Positions 43,827-52,504 of a stretch of DNA of 64,000 nt are shown here, one piece after another; the stretch's first letter is position 1, and each line of letters starts with the position of its first letter. Location of the stretch: NCBI GenBank assembly GCA_041664345.1, contig JBAYKX010000012.1, forward strand, positions 1-64,000, written 5' to 3'. This DNA comes from GWE2-40-63 sp041664345. Its GTDB lineage: Bacteria; Bacteroidota; Bacteroidia; Bacteroidales; SZUA-534. Below the pieces are notes generated by a model. It was not told the origin of the DNA, did no database searches, and saw nothing but the letters and a program-made list of their open reading frames with translations. The position numbers and the translations under genes were made by a program.

Positions 43827-46097
43827 GTGAAAAACAAAAAATTCTTTCTGGTCCTGGTTCTCTTTTCCAGTGTAAGCTTGATGGTGGCACAGCCCTACCA
43901 CACGTTTATCGATCCTTTTATTGGTTCCAGTGGCGAAGGAAATGTTTTTGTAGGTACTTCCTGCCCGTTTGGAATGGCAAAACCCGGTCCCGATTGCGAT
44001 GTGTCGTCCAATAGTGGATATTCGCCCAGCCTGAACAAAGCCATTTATGGTTTTAGCCAGGTTCATGTGAGCGGTACCGGCGGCGGCCCAAAATACGGAA
44101 ACGTTTCCTTAATGCCTTTTTGCGGCCCGTTTACAAAGGTGGCTCAGGAATCGCTTCGCGAAAATGAATTGGCTAAAGCAGGCTACTATTCCACCACATT
44201 AAAAAAATGGAACATCAAAGTGGAGATAACCACTGCTCCAAAGGTGGCTTTTCATCGGTACGTTTATCCAAAAAATGCCAAAAAGGGAATTAAACTCGAT
44301 GTTGGAAGTTTTTTAGGTGAAGAATCCATACCCGATGCCCGCGAAGCCCAGCAATTTGTTGGTTCCGAAATTGAAGGGGTTTCTGAAAACTCCATCCGCG
44401 GCTATACCCGAATCAGAGGCGGATGGAACAACGGAAAAGCTTATACCGTTTATTTTTACGCCGTTTTCAGTCAACCATTTTCAAATTTCGGAACTTGGAA
44501 AAACAACGAAATTGCTCCACAGGCAAGCTACCAACCCGACGATGGCAACAAAACTGGAGCTTATGTTTACTTCAGCCCAACATCGGCTGATACCATTGCC
44601 GTAAAAATCGGAATCTCCTTTATCAGCTCGCTTAAAGCACGCGAAAACATTAATAACGAAATCCCCCATTGGGATTTTGAACAAGTACGGGCCGAAAACG
44701 AAGCCCAATGGGAAAACCTAATCAGTCGGATTGAACTGGATGCCTCGGCCACCCAAGCGCAAAAAACCATGTTTTACACAGCGTTGTACCACACCATGCT
44801 TATGCCGGTTGACCGCACGGGTGAAAATCCGTTATGGGCATCGGGCCAACCGTATTACGACGAATTTTATGCTATTTGGGATACCTATCGGACCTCACAC
44901 CCTTTGATAACACTGATTGCACCGGCAAAACAAACTGAAATTGTAAATGCCTTGATTGACATTTATAAATACGATGGGTACATGCCCGATGCCCGGAGCG
45001 GCAATTCCAACGGACGCACGCAAGGTGGTTCCAATGGCGAGGTGCTTATTGCCGATGCGTATATAAAAGGATTAACGGGTGTTAATTATCATGCCGGTTT
45101 GCGGGCTATGCTCAAAGACGCCACCGTTCCTCCGGGTGGAAACGAAGAAGCTGAAGGCCGCGGCGGTTTAACCGATTACAATTCGCTGGGATACGTTTCC
45201 GACAATTTTGTGCGTGCCGGAAACCGCACCCTGGAATACGCGTTTAACGATTATTGTTTGGCGCAGGTAGCCAAAGGGTTGGGCCGTTTGGGCGAATACC
45301 ACCGGTTTATTAACCAATCAAACAATTGGCAAAACCTGTGGCGCGACATGGAACACAATGGTTCGCGGGGTTTTATTATGCCCAAAGATGCCGCCGGCAA
45401 ATGGATTGACAGCGTTGCCTGCGATATGAGCAACGGACGAAAGAGCTACGTGGTTTATTCCCCGGTAGCCCAGGAGTGGCCAATTTGCGTGTGCTGGTGG
45501 TGCGGATTTTTTTACGAAGGAAATTCCTGGGAATATTCCCTGTTTGTACCTCACGATGTACCAACGCTTATTGCCAAATCGGGTGGTACCGAAGCTTTCC
45601 GTAAACGGTTGGATACTTTTTTTGATGCCAACTATTATAATGTAGCCAATGAACCTTCGTTTCTTACCCCGTTACTTTATCATTGGATAGGCCGCCCCGA
45701 CTTAAGTACTAAAAGGGTGCACGAAATTGTTGACAAGAATTACAACGCAACCTCATCTGGCATTCCGGGCAACGACGATTCAGGAGCCATGTCGTCGCGG
45801 TTGGCTTTTCATTTGATGGGATTTTACCCCAACGCCGGTTTTCCCTACTATTTAATTACCACGCCTTACTTCAAGAAAACGGTAATTCACTTGGAAAACA
45901 ATCGGTCGTTTACCATTGAGGCCAAAAACCTTACGGACAAAAATTGTTTTATCAAATCGGCCAAACTAAATAACCAGAATTTTGATCAGGCATGGATAAA
46001 CCATGAACAGATTGTAGCAGGAGGCACACTTATTTTAGAAATGGCACCGGCAGCATCGGAATGGGGAAAAGCGGTAAACCCTCCGAATAATCGTTAA
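43827..46097 (+). CDS. GH92-family alpha-mannosidase
   Basis: A 756-residue glycoside hydrolase beginning at a GTG. A signal peptide (1-21) is followed by HTFIDPFIGSSGEGNVFVGTSCPFGMAKPGP, the GH92 opening. YDEFYAIWDTYRTSHPL and the Glu-rich loop PGGNEEAEGRGG lie in the catalytic (alpha/alpha)6 barrel. GNDDSGAMSSRLAFHLMGFYP is the diagnostic GH92 motif. These calcium-dependent exo-enzymes remove alpha-mannose, often from N-glycans, fungal mannan or GPI-type cores. Likely periplasmic. Directly downstream of iolG. Confidence 0.93.
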   Translation: MKNKKFFLVLVLFSSVSLMVAQPYHTFIDPFIGSSGEGNVFVGTSCPFGMAKPGPDCDVSSNSGYSPSLNKAIYGFSQVHVSGTGGGPKYGNVSLMPFCGPFTKVAQESLRENELAKAGYYSTTLKKWNIKVEITTAPKVAFHRYVYPKNAKKGIKLDVGSFLGEESIPDAREAQQFVGSEIEGVSENSIRGYTRIRGGWNNGKAYTVYFYAVFSQPFSNFGTWKNNEIAPQASYQPDDGNKTGAYVYFSPTSADTIAVKIGISFISSLKARENINNEIPHWDFEQVRAENEAQWENLISRIELDASATQAQKTMFYTALYHTMLMPVDRTGENPLWASGQPYYDEFYAIWDTYRTSHPLITLIAPAKQTEIVNALIDIYKYDGYMPDARSGNSNGRTQGGSNGEVLIADAYIKGLTGVNYHAGLRAMLKDATVPPGGNEEAEGRGGLTDYNSLGYVSDNFVRAGNRTLEYAFNDYCLAQVAKGLGRLGEYHRFINQSNNWQNLWRDMEHNGSRGFIMPKDAAGKWIDSVACDMSNGRKSYVVYSPVAQEWPICVCWWCGFFYEGNSWEYSLFVPHDVPTLIAKSGGTEAFRKRLDTFFDANYYNVANEPSFLTPLLYHWIGRPDLSTKRVHEIVDKNYNATSSGIPGNDDSGAMSSRLAFHLMGFYPNAGFPYYLITTPYFKKTVIHLENNRSFTIEAKNLTDKNCFIKSAKLNNQNFDQAWINHEQIVAGGTLILEMAPAASEWGKAVNPPNNR

Positions 46098-46142
46098 GAA
46101 TAATGTCGAATAACCAAAAAATATTTTGTTTAACAAAAACTT

Positions 46143-46260
46143 ATCCCTCCCAACCTCCCTTTAATAAGGGAGGAGTAGTGTCGAGTAACCTTGAAAGACT
46201 TCTATTCCAATTAAACACAAATCTGCTCCCTCCTTTAACCAAAGGAGGGTTGGGGAGGAT
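46143..46260. mobile_element. MITE-like element with paired hairpin arms
   Basis: Left arm 46143-46175 and right arm 46226-46260 are inverted copies (CCTCCCAACCTCCCTTT versus AAAGGAGGGTTGGGGAGG), and each arm is itself a hairpin (CCTCCCTTT/AAGGGAGG and CCTCCTTT/AAAGGAGG). Total about 118 bases, no coding content. The rest of the 46098-46617 gap, before susC, holds the short inverted repeat at 46451-46472 and the 17-base word at 46568. Confidence 0.7.
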
Positions 46261-46450
46261 ACATTTTAAATTATTAAAAGCCGTTTCCACATATTTTTCC
46301 GAATAACCAAAAAAATCCGCTAAGCACAAAAAATGTGTTAACGATAATTTTACATTAACGAATGATAAAAAAGGCAAAATGGCTAAAATACCATTACAAG
46401 TGGTTAAAAAATCAAAACACAACAACAACGTTTTCATTAATTTTAGCTAA

Positions 46451-46472
46451 CTGATATAATGTGCATTATCAG
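46451..46472. promoter_or_regulatory. Inverted repeat upstream of susC
   Basis: CTGATA-TA-ATG pairs with CATTATCAG (9 bases with a 2-base bulge and TG centre). It lies 146 bases before the SusC start; a possible regulator site. No HTCS, ECF-sigma or LacI gene is nearby. Confidence 0.3.
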
Positions 46473-46617
46473 GATACCAGAACTAACAATTTATTAAGTT
46501 TTAGTTAATGCAATGCCGAAAAAAACAACTGATTTTTAACCTGAAAAATGAGCAGAATTACGACAGCAAATCGCTCAATTTGGGTGATAGTAATTAAATA
46601 ATTTAAAAAGATTACTT

Positions 46618-49600
46618 ATGCAACGACGAATACCATTACTTATATTAATGCTCCTGTTGAGTCCGGTTTATTTGTTTTCGCAACAAAAAATAACCGGTAA
46701 AGTTACTTCGCCCGATGACCCGCTTGGGATACCCGGCGTTAATATTATAATAAAGGGAACCTCGCAGGGAACTATTTCTGATATAAACGGCGACTATACA
46801 CTCGAAGTGCCCAATGATACCTGTACCCTTTTGTTCTCGTATATGGGTTTTAATCCAGAGGAAACACAAATAAACGGAAGAGCCATCATAAATATGCAGT
46901 TGTTACCCTCCCTTGAATCGTTGGATGAAGTGGTTATTACGGCACTTGGAATAAAGCGTGACGAGAAAGCGCTCGGCTATTCGGTACAAAAAGTGAAAGG
47001 TGAAGAGGTATCCCGGGTAAAAGAGCTCGATGTGGTAAATGCCCTATCGGGTAAAGTGGCGGGGGTTAACATTATACAGGCCGATGGAGCCATTGGTGGC
47101 GGAGGTTCCCGCATCGTTATACGGGGTGAATCGTCGTTAGCCGGAAATACCGATCCCCTATTCATTATTAATGGCATTCCGGGAGATGCCAATGATGTGG
47201 CTCCTGACGATATTGAAAGCATTTCGGTACTTAAAGGGGCTGCTGCTGCTGCCCTTTATGGATCAAAAGCCGGTGCCGGTGTAGTTATGATTACCTCAAA
47301 AAGCGGAAAAAATATTGGGGGAATGCAGGTTGAATTCAATTCAAACAATACTTTTCAAACCCCATTGGTGCTGCCCAAATATCAAAACAAATACGGAATG
47401 GGTGAAAGTGGCGATTATAGATACTACGATGGAAACGGAAATGGTGCTTTCGACGATACCCACTTAAACTGGGGACCTGCTTTCGATGGACAATCGAGGC
47501 CCCAGTTTACAGGAAACTTACCTTGGAATGCTTTTAATGATAATGTGAAAGATTTCTACCAAACGGGTCATACTTTTGTGAATAACTTCTCTGTTGCCAA
47601 CTCTTCCGAAAAGGGAAACTACCGGTTTTCCTATACCAATACCAATCAAAAAGGGATTATGCCGAACAACGGACTAGTGAAAAACAATCTGGGACTGAAT
47701 TCCAATTTTGTGGTAAACAAATACCTCACCATTACCTCAAATATTAATTACAACCGCACCGAATGCGATAACAACAAGCAGGTGGATGTTAGGTTTTACC
47801 CACGGAGCATCGACATTAGTGCATTAAAAGATTATTGGGTGCCCGGAATGGAAGGATACCAACAGATGAATTACCGGCGCAGCGGGAACAACCCTTACTT
47901 TGAATTGTATGAAAACCCCTACTCCTATATTGATAATAGGCTGATTTTAAACGTAAGTGCTAATTTAAAACTAACTGAGAGTTTTAGCATAATGGGTAAA
48001 TATGGTACCAATTATACCAACAACGAGTATTACGACCAGCACGCATACAGCACCTTTGCAAAATATGAAAAACGCGATTTGAAAGGGTATTACAAGAATG
48101 GAATGAATAATTTCTGGGATAACAGCGCGGAATTTTTGGCAACATACGATAAGAAATTATTTGATGATTTTACCTTAAAAATCTCTTTTGGAGGAAACCA
48201 TTTCAGGAAGGAATTCAAAAAAATTGAAGGTTCAACCTATGAACTTACCTATTTGGATATTTACAACCTAAATAACCGCGATGGATATCTGTCAGTATTG
48301 GATGAAATCTCGATACAGGAAACCAACAGTTTGTACAGTTTCTTAAACCTCGATTACAAAGGTAAAATTTTCCTCGATATTACTGGACGCGAAGATTGGG
48401 CATCGACCCTTCATCCCGACAACAACCATTTTTTCTATCCTTCAGTGGTTCTTTCGGCATTGGTTCATGAGCTTTTACAACTTCCTGAGCTTATTTCGTT
48501 TTGGAAAGTTCGGGGAAGCCTTGCCCAGGTTGGTAATAGCATTCCCGGCCCTTATTACACAGCAGAACATAAGTTTTCCTTTGAAACTTATAGTAATGGC
48601 TTAACCCATTTAGAGCCTTCAAATATTAATGTTAATCCTTATTTATTACCGGAAATATCAACAGGCCTTGAATTCGGAACTGATATCCGCCTTTTTCAGA
48701 ACAGGTTGGGTTTAGATGTTACCGTATATAATACGGTAACCAAAAATCAGATTCTGACAACAGACAAAACTATTACCGGCGGAGGGCAAGACAAATTTAC
48801 GACTAATGCAGGGCAAATTACCAGTAAAGGGATAGAAGCCACATTGAACCTGGTTCCCATCAAGAATAAGGATTTGATTTGGGAAATGCAAATAAATTGG
48901 TCGTTGGACCGGACTTACCTCGATGAATTGATTGATTCAATGCCTGAAATTAACAAAACGCAACAGGTAAACAGCTTTTTGGCAATTGAAGATAGAGTTG
49001 GTCAACGCAGAGGGACATTCTATGGAAGAGCTTATGTACGGGCTCCCAATGGGGAACGGTTGTACAGCCTTTCGGGCGATACCCGCTTAACGGAAAATAC
49101 CCAATTGGGCAATTACAACCCCGATTGGATGGCCTCCCTCAACAATACCATTACTTACAAATCGCTGAGTCTTTCTTTCCTTTTCGATTTGCGCTATGGG
49201 GGGTTGATTTTCAATGAAATTGAACGCAAACTAAATATGTACGGTTTATCGGAAGCCACATTGCTAAACAACCGTGAAGGCATAGTTCCCGATGGAATGG
49301 TTGAAGAGAACGGTACCTATCGGAAACTTACCCTCGAAGATTTGGAAAAAGCTGGAAAAATAGGTGGGCAATCGGGACAGGAATATTGGGCAACCCAAAT
49401 GGAAGAAGCAACTCCGGAAAATGTTTTGGTTGACGATACTTATTTAAAACTGCGTGAGATGCGGTTGGCTTTTGAAATGCCCAAAGATTGGATCAAAGTA
49501 TCCTTTGTGAAAGCGGTTACCATAGCACTCGTTGGGCGTAACCTGGCCGTTTGGTCCAAAGTAAAACACGTCGATCCTGAAACTTATGGTGAAGCCTCCG

Positions 49601-49701
49601 AAAAAAACGACTTTGGCGGTACCACAAAAGTGCCCGGATATGCCAATTCCAACATGCCCTCGGTAAGGAGCTATGGTTTTTCATTAAGTTGTAAATTCTA
49701 A
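46618..49701 (+). CDS. SusC/RagA-family TonB-dependent outer membrane transporter
   Basis: A 1027-residue protein. A signal peptide (1-22) is followed by a carboxypeptidase-regulatory-like domain (QKITGKVTSPDDPLGIPGVNIIIKGT, about 23-105), a plug domain (SGKVAGVNIIQADGAIGGG, DDIESISVLKGAAAAALYGSKAGAGVVMITSK) and a 22-strand barrel ending in SVRSYGFSLSCKF. It imports a bound glycan or oligosaccharide with the adjacent SusD-like protein using TonB energy. Followed 10 bases later by that partner. Confidence 0.95.
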   Translation: MQRRIPLLILMLLLSPVYLFSQQKITGKVTSPDDPLGIPGVNIIIKGTSQGTISDINGDYTLEVPNDTCTLLFSYMGFNPEETQINGRAIINMQLLPSLESLDEVVITALGIKRDEKALGYSVQKVKGEEVSRVKELDVVNALSGKVAGVNIIQADGAIGGGGSRIVIRGESSLAGNTDPLFIINGIPGDANDVAPDDIESISVLKGAAAAALYGSKAGAGVVMITSKSGKNIGGMQVEFNSNNTFQTPLVLPKYQNKYGMGESGDYRYYDGNGNGAFDDTHLNWGPAFDGQSRPQFTGNLPWNAFNDNVKDFYQTGHTFVNNFSVANSSEKGNYRFSYTNTNQKGIMPNNGLVKNNLGLNSNFVVNKYLTITSNINYNRTECDNNKQVDVRFYPRSIDISALKDYWVPGMEGYQQMNYRRSGNNPYFELYENPYSYIDNRLILNVSANLKLTESFSIMGKYGTNYTNNEYYDQHAYSTFAKYEKRDLKGYYKNGMNNFWDNSAEFLATYDKKLFDDFTLKISFGGNHFRKEFKKIEGSTYELTYLDIYNLNNRDGYLSVLDEISIQETNSLYSFLNLDYKGKIFLDITGREDWASTLHPDNNHFFYPSVVLSALVHELLQLPELISFWKVRGSLAQVGNSIPGPYYTAEHKFSFETYSNGLTHLEPSNINVNPYLLPEISTGLEFGTDIRLFQNRLGLDVTVYNTVTKNQILTTDKTITGGGQDKFTTNAGQITSKGIEATLNLVPIKNKDLIWEMQINWSLDRTYLDELIDSMPEINKTQQVNSFLAIEDRVGQRRGTFYGRAYVRAPNGERLYSLSGDTRLTENTQLGNYNPDWMASLNNTITYKSLSLSFLFDLRYGGLIFNEIERKLNMYGLSEATLLNNREGIVPDGMVEENGTYRKLTLEDLEKAGKIGGQSGQEYWATQMEEATPENVLVDDTYLKLREMRLAFEMPKDWIKVSFVKAVTIALVGRNLAVWSKVKHVDPETYGEASEKNDFGGTTKVPGYANSNMPSVRSYGFSLSCKF

Positions 49702-49711
49702 ACTTGTTGTT

Positions 49712-51478
49712 ATGAAGAAAAAAATTATATTCAATCGCTCATTATATATTTTCCTTGGATTTATGCTTGTATCGGGCTGCGATACCTGGGAAAAGGACAT
49801 CAATATTAACCCCAATAGCCCATCAACCGGTGGGGAATCGACCAGCACTTATGACTTTGAACCCAGTGAGTTTATGCAGGATATGCTTTACAATGTGGTG
49901 CATGGTTGGGATTACATTTATTGGAACGTAGGATCGGCAGTATGCGAATACCACGGAAAAACTATTAGTTTGAGCCAGGGTAACCGGCACCAGGCATGGC
50001 ATGCTTTTGACGACTCCAACGATGGTGGCCCTTGGGTACAGGGATATAAAGCCGTTCGTTACATTAGAAGTATGCGGAATGCCGCCGTTGCTAACGATGA
50101 TAAAGAATATCAGGCTATTGCTACTATTTGGGAATGTTATGATTTTTTTGGCCTTACCCTGTTGTATGGAGACATTCCATATACCGAATCCATTATGGAT
50201 GATGCCCCGTTGACACCTGTTTACGATAAACAGAAGGATATTTATTTCACCCTTATATCTAAACTGCGGACAGCCAGCAAAAACCTAGACCCAACCGCGA
50301 TGATTGACGCAAATACGGATTTAATTTTTTATGGCGATGTAAGCAAATGGAAAAAATTTGCCAATACTTTGCTAATCCGGTATGCCATGTATATGGCTGA
50401 TGCTGCACCCGACTCTGCAGTAGCTCTGCTGAACGAAATTTTACTGAACCCCGAGGTTTACCCAGTTATGGAATCGAATGTCGACAACGCCATGTTCCAT
50501 TTCGATGGGGTTCAATACCAATCTCAATACTACAAGTTATCTTCATCCAAAATTGATGAAGCCCCATTCAGCAATGTGTTTATTGAGCGATTGGTGAGCC
50601 TGAAAGATCCCCGCTTGCCTATTTATGCCAGACCAGCGGCTTTGGTTCATACCGATGCAACAAAAAACGTGCTTCCTTCCAACGAAGGGGTTGATAAATA
50701 TGCCGGCCATATTTATGGCATCACTACCGACAACGCTTATGCCTCGGCTTGGAATGATGGCGCCAATTACGCATCAAAATTGGGTGACTATTTCAGGACG
50801 GAAGATGATAAAGGGACTGCCACTTTGGCTTGTGCCACAGTGCCATTAGCATTAGCCACCTATTCCGAAATGTTATTCTTTTTGGCCGAAGCTACCGAAA
50901 CAGGAATGATTACCGGGCAAACCGCCAGACACTATTACGAAAGCGCTATTGAAGCCTCCTTTGATCAATACAAAGCCACTTTTACCAGCGATAAATATAG
51001 CCGTGCTTTTGGCAGTAGTGCCCTCAATTCGGTAACCGATTATGTGAGCCAACCCGATGTATTATATACCGGAGGCCGCGACAAGCTTACCCTAATTGCC
51101 GAACAAAAATGGATTGCCGATTTTTTGCTGATGTTTGAACCTTATTTTGATCATCGCAGAACCATGCTGCCAGAATTGAGAGCTTCATCAGGTTCTATGG
51201 CATATAATTCTACTGGAAGTGCTACAAAATGGCCATCAAGGTCAGCCTACCCAAATTCAGAAACATCAACCAATAAAACCAATGTTGATAATGCCAACGC
51301 CAATGCCTTTGATATACCCGTTGTGGATCAGGCTACCCGGAACCTAGCGCTCATGTGGCTTATGCAACCCAAAGGTCAAAACTGGCTGCAAATGCCTGTA
51401 TTTCAGGAACCAAATTACAAGGCCGATTATCCGGCACGGTCAACCGATGCTGACTTTGGAACCAATTTCAATAACTGA
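49712..51478 (+). CDS. SusD/RagB-like nutrient-binding lipoprotein
   Basis: A 588-residue outer-membrane lipoprotein. FMLVSGCDTWEKDININPNSP gives the lipobox (acylated Cys) and the SusD-like_2 opening. The helical TPR-type scaffold includes YKAVRYIRSMRNAAVAND, YSEMLFFLAEA and LTLIAEQKWIADFL. It caps the SusC barrel and binds the glycan. It belongs to the 'SusD/RagB family nutrient-binding' subgroup, commonly paired with GH92 or LRR proteins. Confidence 0.93.
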   Translation: MKKKIIFNRSLYIFLGFMLVSGCDTWEKDININPNSPSTGGESTSTYDFEPSEFMQDMLYNVVHGWDYIYWNVGSAVCEYHGKTISLSQGNRHQAWHAFDDSNDGGPWVQGYKAVRYIRSMRNAAVANDDKEYQAIATIWECYDFFGLTLLYGDIPYTESIMDDAPLTPVYDKQKDIYFTLISKLRTASKNLDPTAMIDANTDLIFYGDVSKWKKFANTLLIRYAMYMADAAPDSAVALLNEILLNPEVYPVMESNVDNAMFHFDGVQYQSQYYKLSSSKIDEAPFSNVFIERLVSLKDPRLPIYARPAALVHTDATKNVLPSNEGVDKYAGHIYGITTDNAYASAWNDGANYASKLGDYFRTEDDKGTATLACATVPLALATYSEMLFFLAEATETGMITGQTARHYYESAIEASFDQYKATFTSDKYSRAFGSSALNSVTDYVSQPDVLYTGGRDKLTLIAEQKWIADFLLMFEPYFDHRRTMLPELRASSGSMAYNSTGSATKWPSRSAYPNSETSTNKTNVDNANANAFDIPVVDQATRNLALMWLMQPKGQNWLQMPVFQEPNYKADYPARSTDADFGTNFNN

Positions 51479-51541
51479 TACACCCAAAACTGGAACACCA
51501 TGTTTTGGTGGAAAAACAACGACAATTAAACTCTTATATCT

Positions 51542-52498
51542 ATGAAAATGAGGAATTTTTATATAATCCTGTCTTTGGCTTTCCTTTTGGGAATGGCCTC
51601 ATGCGATAATGTGGATGAAGGATACCGCATTGATTACGGGGAATCAACGGCTCAATTTACAGTAACCCTTTTAACTGCCGACCGAGGAGCGGTGGGCGAC
51701 ACCATCATTTATGCGTTACAAGCAACATCGGATGCCAACATTAAATCAATGGTAGTAAATAACTCCGTTTCCGGCGGAACAGGAACAGGGTATGTTATCC
51801 CAGGAGGTGAAACGGATCCACTCATCGATCATGTGTATGGAACCATCCAACCAAACACCAAAGCATTTAACATTCGGTACTATTATGTGGTGTCGCAAGA
51901 TACTTTAGATGCAACCATCAATTTTATCATGATTGATGAATTGGGCAAAAAAGAGACGACTCATGAATTATACACCGTACCATCAATCGTATCGTACGAC
52001 AGTCTTGTTTTGTTTTGCAAATCACAGTCGTTAGCCGATGGATTTTCAACTTCGGATGGAATGGTCTATCACAATCTTCAAGAGTACGAAGAAGTAAGTG
52101 AGATAAATAAAGCCGTTCAGGAAGCCTTAGACATGGTGTTTATAGTTGACAATGGCATTGGTATGCTTGTAGCTCCCTACAGCGGAATATTCTACAGCTC
52201 AATGGCAATAAAAAACAAGACCTTATTTAAATTGACTCCCGATGTTAGTTCATCCGATTTTGATAACCTTACCAATGCCACCTTGTCGATTATTACCGAA
52301 GAAAATGAAGTTAAAAAAGGAAGTACAAGCATTGACAGTTTAAAAGTTGGTGATATTCTAGGTTACCGGACCGACTTGGCTTCTACCAACCCATATCACT
52401 TTGGGTTGATCCGCATTAACGCCATTCATCCCACCAATGTGGAATACTATGATGGTGTAAGCTATATGATTGAAATGGATGTAGTAACTCAAAAATAA
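51542..52498 (+). CDS. Surface-glycan-binding-like lipoprotein after SusD
   Basis: A 318-residue lipoprotein with lipobox MASC (FLLGMASCDNVDEGYRIDYG). The mature part is beta-rich (TAQFTVTLLTADRGAVGDTIIYALQATS), suggesting one or two Ig-like beta-sandwiches, and ends SYMIEMDVVTQK. The position immediately after SusD is that of SusE-like or SGBP proteins that assist in glycan capture at the outer surface. No sequence family recognised; call rests on position and lipobox. Confidence 0.65.
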   Translation: MKMRNFYIILSLAFLLGMASCDNVDEGYRIDYGESTAQFTVTLLTADRGAVGDTIIYALQATSDANIKSMVVNNSVSGGTGTGYVIPGGETDPLIDHVYGTIQPNTKAFNIRYYYVVSQDTLDATINFIMIDELGKKETTHELYTVPSIVSYDSLVLFCKSQSLADGFSTSDGMVYHNLQEYEEVSEINKAVQEALDMVFIVDNGIGMLVAPYSGIFYSSMAIKNKTLFKLTPDVSSSDFDNLTNATLSIITEENEVKKGSTSIDSLKVGDILGYRTDLASTNPYHFGLIRINAIHPTNVEYYDGVSYMIEMDVVTQK

Positions 52499-52504
52499 AA
52501 AACC

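Noticed and set aside
46103..46306. 67-codon open frame before susC
   Set aside because: It is made by the MITE arms (PPLTKGGLGR-like text) and has no independent support.
46579..46606. TTTG-16-TAATTTAA as susC promoter
   Set aside because: Spacing is short, the -7 box deviates at two bases, and the start would lie only a few bases before the ATG.
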